From Cristatella mucedo (Eukaryota; Bryozoa; Phylactolaemata; Cristatellidae): DNA of 64,000 nt. Shown one piece after another: positions 11,544-22,885 of this stretch (position 1 is its first letter; every line of letters begins with the position of its first letter). The notes under the pieces are model-generated. The model searched no databases and was not told where the DNA came from. It worked only from the letters and a program-made list of their open reading frames with translations. The position numbers and the translations under genes were made by a program. The stretch is taken from positions 9,159,501 to 9,223,500 of the forward strand of contig WPIO01000008.1 of NCBI GenBank assembly GCA_009760855.2. Reading direction: 5' to 3'.

Positions 11544-14500
11544 CCCTGGGACGCTTAGAGCCGTAGCTGTAACCTTAGCATATCTATAATTCCCATAAAT
11601 TATGTGCTAATAAACATTTCTGTGTTACCTCGCACTCCTTTGGCTATATATGTACAATTTTAAATGAGGTCGCGAAGCATTTCTAGTAAGCCTGGCATGA
11701 GGGTTTTATGTCGCATCTGTTATCTTCTGCCAATTCCTCGGAGCTAGGATACTTTGTACGAGGTGGACGAGGATTAGGTAGGAAAAGGTGGACGCATCCT
11801 GGGAGAACGAAGCAGTGTAGGCAAGTGGCCTAGCGAGACCTTTCAGCGAAAGGGGACAAAGTTACAAAATTGCGCCTCTCCACGTGTCAAACAATGCTGC
11901 AAAAAAGCTCAATCACAGGAGAAATCGAAAAAAAGACGCTAGCAAGCATGTCGAGTCGCGAACGTTCTATTACCAGCAGTAAAGGTATAATGTAGCTATC
12001 GCGGCTATAATTTATAGCTAAATTTGTTTGCCTCGACTGTGGCAGACTGGTCATTTACAGTTTGAAATTAAATAGTTTCTATTGTCTTTTCTCCATGCTT
12101 AAAACGGCCCAAACAGAGAGTTGATCTCATCCCAAAGATGCTCTTAAATATGGCATAGCTATTTCCAGCTTGCTCGAGGAACTTTCAGAATTGGCAACTG
12201 ATACAGCTATGGTGAGAAGAACCTGCAAAGACAACTCACATTAGAGAAACCATCTTCACTATAACTAAAAATGATAGACACGTGTTCTAGTTAGGTCTAT
12301 GGGGCCAAGTCGTAACATGTGGCAAGAAGCATTTTACAGTCGCATAGTATGCTGTAAAGCTATATTTCACTAACGTTTGAAAATAGAAGCCTCCAAGATC
12401 TAAAAATAACTGGCAGAGTTTGGTCTGGTCAATGGTCTTCAAAAGCTTCTTAACTTTTAATAAGAAACCAAATTTGCAATCGACATCTGTGAGCCGGAAA
12501 ATCTAGTTGTAATATCTTGTCAGAGATAGCCTATGCTGGTATTCGTTATCTTGAAATCTTCCTCTCTAACGTCAGACCAACATCTTGAGCCAGTTCTCCG
12601 AGCATCAATGTCCTTCTGCGGATTCTTCGTCCAATGCTACTACCCACAATCCACTTCTCTTTTTGGTATCTAGCACTGATTCTTGGCACAGGACTTCTCG
12701 AAGTCTTGACCACTCAATGTCATGTCAAGAGAGTGGTGGTCGTAAAAAGATGTCTTTGGAGTTCATCTTTGGATCGTGCAGTCTTTTTCGAACACAATTA
12801 ATTATTATTGATCATATCATTAATCAAATTAGAGCAAACCTAGTCGATGTACCAAGGTCCTTGGCTTTGTAAAGATTCCACCTACTCAGAGCCTCATAGC
12901 CCCCTTGGACAAAGATTCAAAACAGCTGTAGGCAGGCTGCTGCTCTGCGGTAGGTGTCCATAGCTCGCCTACATAATATCCAATCAGCACTACCGGAAAT
13001 ATAAGCGTCCGAGTATGATTAATGATTGATTCTTAATGAGTCACGAGTCGGTTCGGTGAATGGGTATTGCCCAAAGGAAAAGATCCTTTGGGAGACGCAG
13101 TGCTGCCGCAATGCCATTCACTAGTCAATGGTCAAGAAAACTACCAGCTTTTAATAACGCAGCCGGCAGCAGAACAAGGACCGAAGTGAAGACGGAGCAA
13201 GAATAAGCAACCGACAGGTTCAATATATAGTAGTCCTAAACAATAAATATTGGCTGAGCAAACCATCATACATAAAATTATTTATATCACTGGCTCCACT
13301 TCAGGAACACGCTCCAATCAGTCGTAGCTGATGTGGCTAGGTTGAGCTCTATCGGATTCGGGACACGCGACGTTCAGCCAACCGGCGTCAGGGCTGGTAT
13401 GCGGCTCCAAAAATAAACCCGGCGTTCTGAGCCAGCCAGTGCTGTACTGCAGGTCAAGGTAGGGCTGCTCTGCGGTGAGGCATAGGCACTTTGGATGTGG
13501 AGCGGTATCAGCCGACATCCGGAAGCTACCTCTACAAAGGATTGTCTTGCCCTTTTTCACAGAGCTCTAAGCTCCTTGCGGAAGACGCACGCCGTCTATC
13601 GGCTGTCGCACTCTTGAATGGGAGCTGGATCAAAATATTTATTGAGCCGCGGCGAGGAGACTGAAGGCGCACTTACTCGCCATGACTCTAAGCATGTCGA
13701 GGTTAATAATTGAATGCCTTCCTCTGGAGAGCAATGCGCTGCTGCGGATTGAAGTCCCTCGACCCCGAAGCGATCTTTAATCTAGCGAAAAAGAAATGCA
13801 GAGCACATTCCCTGAGAGCCCGACGCTGCTGCTCGCCACAAGCTCGCTCACACCGAACCAACAAGTGTTTTGCTGTTTAGGATTTTCCTCGTAAGATTAA
13901 GTCCCCCATTTTTCAAGAATCGGAAGCTATGCAAGTACTTTTCGCCATTACTAGTGTGTCCTTGGACCTATCTTGAAAGGAATTACCTTTTTAGCGGATC
14001 TGCAATCGCAGTAGCTACTTGTAGAATCAATGATAGCGCCTTTTGAAGCAAGCGCATAACGTACCAGCCTCAGGCATGCCGAGCCAGGCGCCTCATCAGA
14101 ATCAAGCGAAGGAAATTGAAAGTGTGACGAAAAATCCCAATACAATGCACCTCTACAAGTAGTTCCAAAAATGCCACGGGCACTAAGTGGGCGGGACTAT
14201 TTGGAAGTGTTTTCTATAGCATGCTCAAAGCTGGTGCGGCTTTCGCTAACCATCTGGATAGTGATCTAAGACTTAGCCTTATACCTCATGGGCCAAAATC
14301 TACTGTGGCTGCCCACGCAACTCAGTAGCGACTCGTGCAGAGCCGGTCGCCACCGCGGAGGGGTAACATATCAGGCTTCCGGCTTCGGCCTAAACTACCT
14401 TTTTTCTCAAGGCTACTTTTATATTTTGATCTTGCACCTCACGTAAATGAGGCTTTTATAGTTATTTTTTTTAAATAAATTTCTTTAGGCAAAGTGCTTA

Positions 14501-15479
14501 ATAGTGTAAATTAAGTTTGAAGCGATACAAATATATTCAGACATTATAAATATATGGCTCAACTTAAAACCGAAATAATTATTCATACTTGCCTACAGCT
14601 GTAGCTGGTACTTTAGGTCCCCAATTGCATAAAATAGGGATTACCGGAAAACTTCACACCTGACTAATGTTTTGTGTCTAGGAAATGCTAAATATTGCTC
14701 TCACAATGACAATCATTAAAGGGCAAATTCTTAAGTTTTATTACAGTCGCAACTCAGCAACATAATATCATAAAAATCTTTATGCAAATAAAAATAGAAT
14801 TTTGATTTAGTTGTTAGAATGCTCATTATACAACTGACTGAGATGGTTATTTGCAGATCTCTCATTGATATTATAAATACAAAGATATGAAATGACGCTT
14901 TGGTTCAATTGTGATTGTATTTTCTGTCAGGAAAAAATGTCTAACTAATTAAAACATTTTTTTCTGCCGAAAACTATTTTCCTTTGCCTTCAATATTTAC
15001 TACAAGTCTCATGTTCGTTTAATTCTTCATAAGCACTTTTTGCTTTGAGTAGCAATTTTGATGAATCTTCTGTAGTGATCAGTAAATGGGCACCTGTATT
15101 ACCTACGACGTCTTGTATATTTATGGCATTTACATTTTAGTATATCCTATTAGAAGACGATGAATCACATTTTATTGCACATAGTATACAGTACTGCTAG
15201 GTCGGATTTCTAAGAGAATTTTGTCGCATCTCTCCTATCTTCTATCAATTGTGCCATAATACTAAGGACGTGCTGCTGTTGTTTCGCACGAGTGGATAGT
15301 ATCCACGGCCCAGATTTTCGTTCAAAAAATATCTTAAATAATAACTCTACACCTCATATCCTAGAGAAAGAATACCTGCTAGAGCAATAACGATAGAATA
15401 CTAAAGAATCACAACTCTAAATTTTTCCGATATAATTGCCAACAAAAATCTAGACTTTCATGTCTAAGCAAACAAGGTG
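11544..15479. other. No gene recognised
   Basis: This AT-rich stretch of nearly 4 kb has only short open frames (95 codons or fewer). I found no splice-supported exon, LINE coding block or recognisable regulatory array. A small perfect hairpin lies at 13070-13092. Confidence 0.45.
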
Positions 15480-16275
15480 CAGCTGTACCTATACTTCAAT
15501 CCGTCTTGGCCTTTTCACACGTCAAACTCTCAGGTTTTGCTTACATCAGCACTTGGCTGACAGAAGAAACTGGATGATAATTAAAGTAAAGTACTTTTTA
15601 TCGGTAAGCATAATCGTACTTTGACGTTGGAAAGCCTACCCATAAATGGGCTCTGTCTGCCTCTCTCCTGAAGCATCTGCAATAATGAAAATCCAGAATT
15701 CCTGTGTAAAGTGACCATTCACTAGATAACTATATCAGCACCATACAAGGCTACTTAATTTCAGCAAAATGACATTGAAAAAATTTGAGCCTGCTGAGAC
15801 ACGTAAACTGCATACATGTTGGTCGATGCATTTGTAACATCCCCACTCGACGTCTTTAACTCTCTGCTAGCATGTTCTTCGGCCAATGCAGGCAGGAGCT
15901 TACAGTTGGTGCTAAACTCTTCAGCCAGACTTTTCTGTCGTGAGCATTAAATTTGCCATATACACAACCTTTCCAGAGATTCACGGGCTCCCTATCAAAT
16001 AATCAAATAGCGTATCAATATCTAGATTTTGTTACACACTTCCGGCTCTTTAATTCTCTTGCTTCAGACCTACATTCCAATCGGGCTAATCAAAGTCCCA
16101 CCAACTTTTTGGACAAAGGTCGTTAAAACTGTGCCTCAAAATCAAAATCGAGCACTTTGGAGCCTGTGGCCTTAGTTTGCATACTCCCAAATTATAGAAA
16201 TCTTTACCGACTGACCTTACAAAATCTCCCGACTTAGAGGCTTTTCAACGCTCCCTTTCCTCCGAGAATTTGCTG
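15480..16275 (+). mobile_element. LINE family B, highly decayed copy
   Basis: Fragments such as CTTACAGTTGGTGCTAAACT (15900) correspond to the family-B C-terminal block that in better copies translates to a Q-L-V-Q-N-S-A-A-R-L-like motif. Similar blocks recur at 42980 and 57130. Plus orientation; no open frame survives. Boundaries are uncertain. Confidence 0.45.
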
Positions 16276-17918
16276 GGTCTTTGGGTCTTTGTCAGAATTC
16301 TGTCAGTATAATGTCAGTTTTATATGATGTGTGATTATCTCTGCTGACAATGCGCATTTTATCACTAAACTTATTGATATACAATCATCCCTTGCCACTT
16401 CGCGTTTCGACTTTCACGGCTTTATTGTATCGCGTTTTTAGTAACATGAATATTCATTAAAGAGTTGATCAAGATAGTGAATTTGATACAGGGCGCTCTT
16501 GGTTTTCTGAGTCAATTATAGACCCCTATATTACAATAAAAATTAAAATAACATAAAAGGGATCTGTAGATCTATGCATTCGAGCACCCCAGCATACCCT
16601 TCAACGCCAGGTGCAGCAGCTCGACTACTCCTTGGGTTGAGCATGAACTTTTTTCCATACCATATGGTGTGGTGAAGCCAAGCCAATCAGAGCGTGCTGT
16701 TTATTGTTTTACTATCCTAATGCAATAACTTTATATGTGCGTGTAAATAAATGTACGATAGTAATAATATGATATTTTAAGTCTAGTTTTTCTTATTTTT
16801 CTCTCATTTTGACTGATATATTTGTAAATACAAGTGTAATGATGACTATTCTGATGTTATTTCACATTCAGATGGCTCAAATTGTGCTAAAAACTGTATT
16901 TAGAGGGTCATGAAAAGGCTTTCTATGCTCTAACTACAAAAATATTTAATTTATCAGTAGAATCCTACTTCGCCGAAATTTACTTATCGCGGTTGAGTCA
17001 GGAACAGGTTTACCGCGATAAATGAGGGACGAATGAATATCCCTTGCAATCATTGTGAAGTGCCTGGAAATATATTTAGTACTCTGAAGGAACTATTATT
17101 CTTAATAATATAAGGGCCTCAAAGCATAGCTTAGATCTTATAAAGTCGCCTTATACATCAAGGTATGCAAAAATATCCGAATGTAAGCGATATGGATTAC
17201 CAAAACGCAATAATAAGTTCATATTCTTCACCATAGCTGGTAGCTCTAAGCTTAACCATGCGATTAATTGCTTGTATTAACCATAAATATCCTGAATAAC
17301 CTTGTAATGATCATTTGAAGGTAGAGGTTCACAGATGGTGATGCTTTCAACTTCAAATATGTGTAGATCCAAAATCGCTAGGAATTTTGAACGAGAATCA
17401 ATGTTATTCTCAGATTTGCATACCGACACATGAGTAATATACAATCGTCTCTATTAATTCTTAGTATCTTTTATTATAAAATAAGCAATCTGCAAGTTTG
17501 AACTGCCAGGTTGACACCCGGAAATTAATCCTCTATCGATTCAACAGATTTTGAGGAGTGGTCGAATCACAAATTAAAGATAAGTCGGTCATTTTTGGCC
17601 CTGTACCTAGACATCCGGTGTTAAATAGAGTAGCTTAAATGCTCTAGAAGACGTGCATAATAATGATTATGTATATTATATTTAAGTAAACAGTTTACTC
17701 TTTTGCCTATGATTTTTCTTCTTTACACAGCTAGCTGTAGCAAATTTATAAAGATCAATTAAACTTACAATACGGATCACGAAAGAATTTAATTGAATAA
17801 TCAATGTATAACCAGGTTTACATAAATATGTAGCCGTTTAAAAATTACTCATTCAGTTCATTCTTCTTTGGAAATGGTTAGGCAGACCGGACAGTAGCTG
17901 AACAATGATAATTATCAG
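16276..17918. other. AT-rich, no gene recognised
   Basis: Only very short open frames occur and no coding motifs were recognised. This region lies directly upstream of the dead monooxygenase exon, so I looked for relics of exons 1 and 2 here and saw none. Confidence 0.45.
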
Positions 17919-18056
17919 TATAAGACAGGTGAATATCTTCCTGCGATGGATAGTCTTCAAAAGTTGGTACTACACTCCTGTCAGCAGTCCAACTAGCAGC
18001 TGACGATAAAGTTCACACGAAATTTGGATACTCGTGACAGGGATGCAGTCACTGCC
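17919..18056 (+). pseudogene. Dead copy of monooxygenase exon 3 (DOMON)
   Basis: Read from 17919, this gives 46 codons that align along their length with exon 3 of the live gene (46811-46957). The C-terminal half reads LTIKFTRNLDTRDRDAVT, against LTVTFTRLLDTCDSEDAVIT in the live exon. Codon 26 is TAG where the live gene has a Gly codon. The family-conserved Cys (Cys128 of the live protein) is Arg. The donor GTAAGC is replaced by ATATGC, while an AG remains at the acceptor position. The match continues into the downstream intron (18057-18745), so this is a duplicated genomic segment, not a retrocopy. It cannot be spliced or translated normally. Confidence 0.85.
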
Positions 18057-18745
18057 ATATGCTGATTGAGGCCACTGTACAGACAATCTTGATTGCATTT
18101 GAACAATTGGCTCTCATAGATTGAAATATCTTCGAAGCATCTTCAGCCGGATACGAGCTCACTTAAAATAAACAGCCTGTCCTTGCAATACTCTGCAAAT
18201 ATTCCAGCGTGAACGCATTTTTGTGAGCATCAGTGTTTGTGCATTACTGTAAATGCATAATGTTTACCCTATTTCAATGCACATATTAGATCGTATATCA
18301 GCACGGGCTGATTGTCGACTTAAACCATGCGATCGCCTTTTCTTAATGAGGACATCCAGATTTAACTTGCTTAATCTCTAGCTCTTAATTATTTTAAAAG
18401 AAATATTAGTAGATTGACCCACAATATATTATAGCACAGATGTCACTTACTATTTGATCGTGCTTCCGTTGCAGCATATGCAACGCGCCTAAAAAGCGAT
18501 TCAGCTCTCTAAGGGAGTAATATCATTAATATATTAATAATTAATAATATTTTAATATATATATATATATATATATGTGTGTAATTAGGTAATATATTAA
18601 TAAAAATGTATTACATTAACTAATATTTTAAATACTGTAAATTAAAAGCTATAAACTATGATTCGTTGAGTCTTTCTAAGGAAGAGTTAATTTAACCTCG
18701 TGCGAACTCCAAATGGCTTAGTAAAAATACCTAAAACCCAGAGCT
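18057..18745 (+). repeat. Duplicated intron-3 sequence of the monooxygenase
   Basis: The sequence after the dead exon aligns with 46958-47450. Shared anchors are GCTGATTGAGG right after the exon, TGAAATATCTTC, AACGCATTT.TGTGAGCAT, GATCGC.TTT and CTCGTGC.AACTC. Order and orientation are kept, with indels between anchors, including an AT-rich insertion near 18520-18650. Confidence 0.75.
18553..18577. repeat. (AT)n microsatellite
   Basis: A short AT run within a wider TAATAT-rich tract (18525-18600), inside the duplicated intron segment and absent from the homologous live intron. Confidence 0.8.
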
Positions 18746-20117
18746 AGAATCCTACTTATTCTACATAATGCATTCTTATTTATAACATCCATAGCTGCCA
18801 TTATTTTTTGTGGACTTTAATTAAAATTTCAATATATTCGAGTAATTTGTATCCAGCATTCAAGCTCTCCATAATGCCGAAATTCAATAGACATTCAGAG
18901 ACAACAGCAGAAGTAGCGGAGCATCACCCTTATTAAATTTATAATTAAAGTTATTTAGTGATGCAAGTGAATATGAAAGGAGGTTGTGCACAAGACTGTA
19001 GCTAATATGTAAGGTTTCGCATAGTTCAGCTGTACACGGCATGCAAGGAAAATTACACTACTGTATTGTGGGAAAACCTAGCAAAATAAAAACTACTTTG
19101 TCAAAGCAGAACTCCCTAACAGTAGGAAATCGATCGCCAAGCGAGTTCAGGCTTATAGGATCTGTCATTAGAAGCTGCACGCTATTTAGCTTACGAGTCT
19201 CTCGCAAGCAGCATTGCTGGCTTTCAACAAACTAGCTTCTTGAAATTGTAGTATTACGGTACTGACAATAGTGGATGGGTCACTTAGTTTTTTAGGCACG
19301 CCTGCTCAATCAGTGATTGAGTTTCCGGAAGATATCATTATAGTCCTGAATTATCTATCCAGGGAGGGTCAACTTATCAGCCGGGGCCTCAGAAGCATTG
19401 CACATCTTGTGCTAAGGAGTTATGTGATCAAATTAAGCAGTGCACTTCAATGGACACTGATGCAGTGCAGCCGATAGTAGAAAGTTCTTCGAGCCAGAAA
19501 GGGGCCCAGGGCCCATTGCTATCTGCTGGCGTTCGCTTTTAATTTAGTAGCCACATCAAAAATTCAACTTATTTAAATCTGGGAAAGGCATAGCCTACCT
19601 TGCTCTTTGTAGCGACGAAGATAATATTTTTGCTATTATTAAACATGCATGCCTATACAACAGTATGTATCTCATTAATAAGGATAACACGTTTTTGCAC
19701 GGATGAGACACCAGCCAGACGGCGCGCTTTTATAATCGTTTCTGTTTTGTTTTGTTGCACCGTTTGCGTCTATTACAGTTTTGTTATTGTTTGTTCGAAG
19801 GTATACTAAATTACGGTATAATTTGAATTGGCAGCAGCAATGCTAAATGTTATCGCACTGGAGAGACACCAGCAGAGGCTGCTAAATGCAGTCTCGTCGT
19901 TATTTTGCTAAATTGGCATGCCGAGTGCTTTTCGAAGTGAAGGAGGAAGGGGTGGAAGAAGGAGGAGACGGAGGATGAGTGAGATGTGTCTTCAACACCG
20001 AATGGACTGACGAAGTCTTCTTCGTCCAACACTGTAAAAAAGGCCGTGTTTAGTGTGAAGCGACACCAACAGCACTTTCAAGCAGGTCAAATCTCAAGGA
20101 GCATTTCGATGCTAAGC
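18746..20117. other. No gene recognised
   Basis: Open frames are under 70 codons. The last ~150 bases may include the N-terminal part of the adjacent hAT transposase relic, but I cannot align them with confidence. Confidence 0.4.
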
Positions 20118-20680
20118 ATGCACACACGTATAGAGACTACACCACGGATGAGAGGAAAACTGAGGCTACTAGCTCGAGGTCAAAGTTGAATCCACAGTCG
20201 TCGCTCTTCAAGAAGTCGGCCTCCGAAGCTTCTGAAGCTGTTGAGCGTCACACTCGTGGCTTCTATGAAGTGTAATTATTGATTTCGAAGAAAATGCATC
20301 CCTTCACTGATGCAGACTTTGTAATAGATTGTATGTTTGCCGCTGTTGACGTCATCTGTCCCGAGCAACAAGCCTCTTTCAAAGCAATCATGCTGCCTGT
20401 CTGCTCTGAGACTCGAGCCGTGGAGGGCTTGAACTCTGATGTCCGGTCTACGATGTTTATGAAAGTACAAATATCGAAATATTACTAATCGCCTTGGACG
20501 AGAGCAGCAATGTCATGGACACTGTGCAGCTGGCCGTATTTGTACGTGACTTTGCACAAACCTGGTGGTGGACGTGGAGTTTCTCAGCCTCATCCCGAAC
20601 AAGGGAACGACAACTGATCAATATGTCCTCAACGCCCTCCTACCTGGTTTAAGTGGTTACGGCCTGTCGAAGGCATGAAG
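20118..20680 (+). pseudogene. hAT transposase relic (GTF2IRD2/ZBED-like)
   Basis: Fragment of a hAT-superfamily transposase of the group often annotated as GTF2IRD2-like or EPM2AIP1-like. Visible in order: YRDYTTDERK after a His residue (region after the BED zinc finger), NPQSSLFKKS, then KKMHPFTDADFVIDCM and VDVICPEQQASFK (20279-20460). After a frameshift near 20485 comes IALDESSNVMDTVQLAVFVR, and after another FLSLIPNKGTTTDQY (about 20575-20625). The order matches the family: Q-Q-S-L-F, P-F-x-x-x-x-F, C-P-E, A-L-D-E-S, K-G-T-T-T. At least one stop and two frameshifts make it inactive. The C-terminal half is missing; a LINE B copy begins 60 bp downstream. Confidence 0.75.
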
Positions 20681-20740
20681 TTAAGATACAACTAATTCCC
20701 ACACTAAAGTCCAATTCCGGGAGAGGTTATAGCTGTACAA

Positions 20741-22885
20741 TAAATAATAAAAATAATATTAATATTCCTAATACACTTGATAAAGCACTGTCAGAGAACT
20801 CGATCTCTTTCTAGGTGCTTTAAATTTGCTGCAAAGGAAGCACGATCGAATGGTTAGTGGTACCATACCTGATAAACAATATGAATAACATGGTAAGGGG
20901 GTGACATGCCGAGGGTCAGCATGCAAGTGTGGTTACTAGCAGCATGCACAGTGTCTGCACTCATAAGCACATAACGGACAAATCACAAAGACCCTCTAAA
21001 TGCTGTAATAAATTGATGCGTTTTCAATTTCTTTTTTAAATGTGGTTAAGTCAAGCGATGGTGCGACGCAAGTCGGGAGTGAGTTCCAGGTTTTGGGAGC
21101 ATACGAACTAAACGCACGGTCTCCAAAGGATTTGAGGTTTGTGTGAGATATAGGTAAGCTGTTAGATTCCTGAAAGTGGGTGTTACTATGCTTAGTCATG
21201 TGGGGCTGGTAGATCTGATAGGTAAGCTGGAGCCAAAAAATGAAGTAATCTAAAAGTGAGCGACAAAACCTTGATGTAGATCCGTTGCTTGACTGGTAGC
21301 AAGTGCAGATCTGCGAGAAGCGGTGTGTTGTGGCAGCTGCGACTCTCACGACAGACCTGCCTAGCTGCCCAGTTTTGCACCAGTTGTGAGCCCCTGATTG
21401 CACATACCGGTTGGCCAGCAAGCAGTGAGTTACAGAAGTCAAGGCAGGATGCCAAAAATGCATGGATCTACTTAGATGGGGTATCCCTATCTAAACAAGC
21501 CCAAATTTTAGCAATATTATGTAGCTGAAAGTAGTCAGACTTGATTGTGGAGCTGATGTGATTTTCTAACGAAAGGTCCCTTTGAAACATTACATCTAGA
21601 TTTCGTGCAGATTCAACGGGAGATATGCTGGCAACGCCGATTTTGAGCGTTAGAGTTTCCAAGTGTGAATCACACTTGTTTTTCCAATAACTATTAAGCT
21701 AGTTTAATCATAAGTTAATTTGAGAACATTTGCTAAACAAATTTTTAAGTTGAGAAACTGCTATCCATATGGTGATGTCATCAATACATGCATCAAGGGA
21801 GTTAGGAGAATTCGAGGTGCTCAAAGACTCGGAGGGATCGAATTCAAAGTACAAATGAGTTTTATGTGCATAGAAGTGAAAGCCTAGATTTTGCCTGGCA
21901 ATAACATCGGCTAGAGTGAGTGTATAAACCTTGAAAGAACAGACCGAGGATGAAGCCCTGAGGTATCACATATCTCTGAGGTACCTCGGATGATCTTTGC
22001 CTATTCACAGCAATACTGTGGCATCTTTCACTGAGATTGGATCTGTATCATTACAGAGCCATGCCAGTGATGCCCAGGCGAGATGAGAGGCACTGAAGGT
22101 CTTGATCATCGATATTATCAAAAGCTGCCGAAAGGTTGAGCAAAAGAAGCAGAAATACTATACCCATGTCAGCATTCCTAAGTAGGTCGTTGTACACCCG
22201 AAGCAAAGCTGACTCTGTGGAGTGATTAGCTCTAAAGCCAGACTGGAACTTACTAGCAAGGTTTGAAGTTTCAATATGTGAATTCAGCCTGTCTGCCACG
22301 ACTCGTTCGAGTGTCTTTGATAGGAATGGTAGAAGGGGGACTGGGCGAAAGTTGCTCAAGTTCTCTTATTGTAGTGTCATTTTCTTGAGTTGTGGCCGGA
22401 CATGACCTGAGGCTAATGACATATTAATGATGTTAGTTATGCATGGCAGCAGCTGATCGATGCAACGTAGGAGCAGGACAGTGGGAAAAGGGTCTAAAGG
22501 ACTTGTTGTCTTCTTTGATTGGGATATGAACATTTAGGACGAGATCAATAGTGACCTGCTTAAATGTAGACATTGAGGTGCTGCAAGGAATCGAGGGACA
22601 ACATTCTAGGGGGGATGAGGCCACCGCAAGCATAGATTCCCTGATCTTGTCTATCTTCTGGACAAGAAGGCTAGATAAGTGATCAGCTAGATCATTACAG
22701 GGTTCACCAGGTAAGGAGCTAACCTAGGATTGGTTGAAGAGATGGTTGATCGACGACGTCAGCAGTTTTGGGTTGTGTACCTGTGATTCCGCAATGTTTT
22801 CACAGAAGCTAAACTTGGTCTTTGCTAGGATCGAGTGGTACGACCAACAGTATTCCTCGTCTAGCGGATTAACTTTATTTAATCA
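20741..22885 (-). mobile_element. LINE family B (CR1/L2-like), long decayed copy
   Basis: A minus-strand non-LTR retrotransposon. Its 3' end is the (AAT)n-like tract at 20741; coding sequence follows in broken frames. From the 5' side: RT fragment 22051-22359 with FQSGFRANHSTESALL and a motif-A-like LNLSAAF (catalytic Asp changed to Asn), a block at 21468-21662 with SPVESARNLDVMFQRDLSLE, and a C-terminal region 20996-21463 with SFGDRAFSSYAPKTWNSLP. The Y-A-D-D box is not intact. The 5' part (22420-22885) matches the fragment at 26536-26985. No endonuclease was recognised. Inactive. Confidence 0.8.

Noticed and set aside
13070-13092. Hairpin CCCAAAGG-AAAAGAT-CCTTTGGG
   Set aside because: An isolated 8 bp stem without U-run, neighbouring gene or second copy; expected by chance at this scale.
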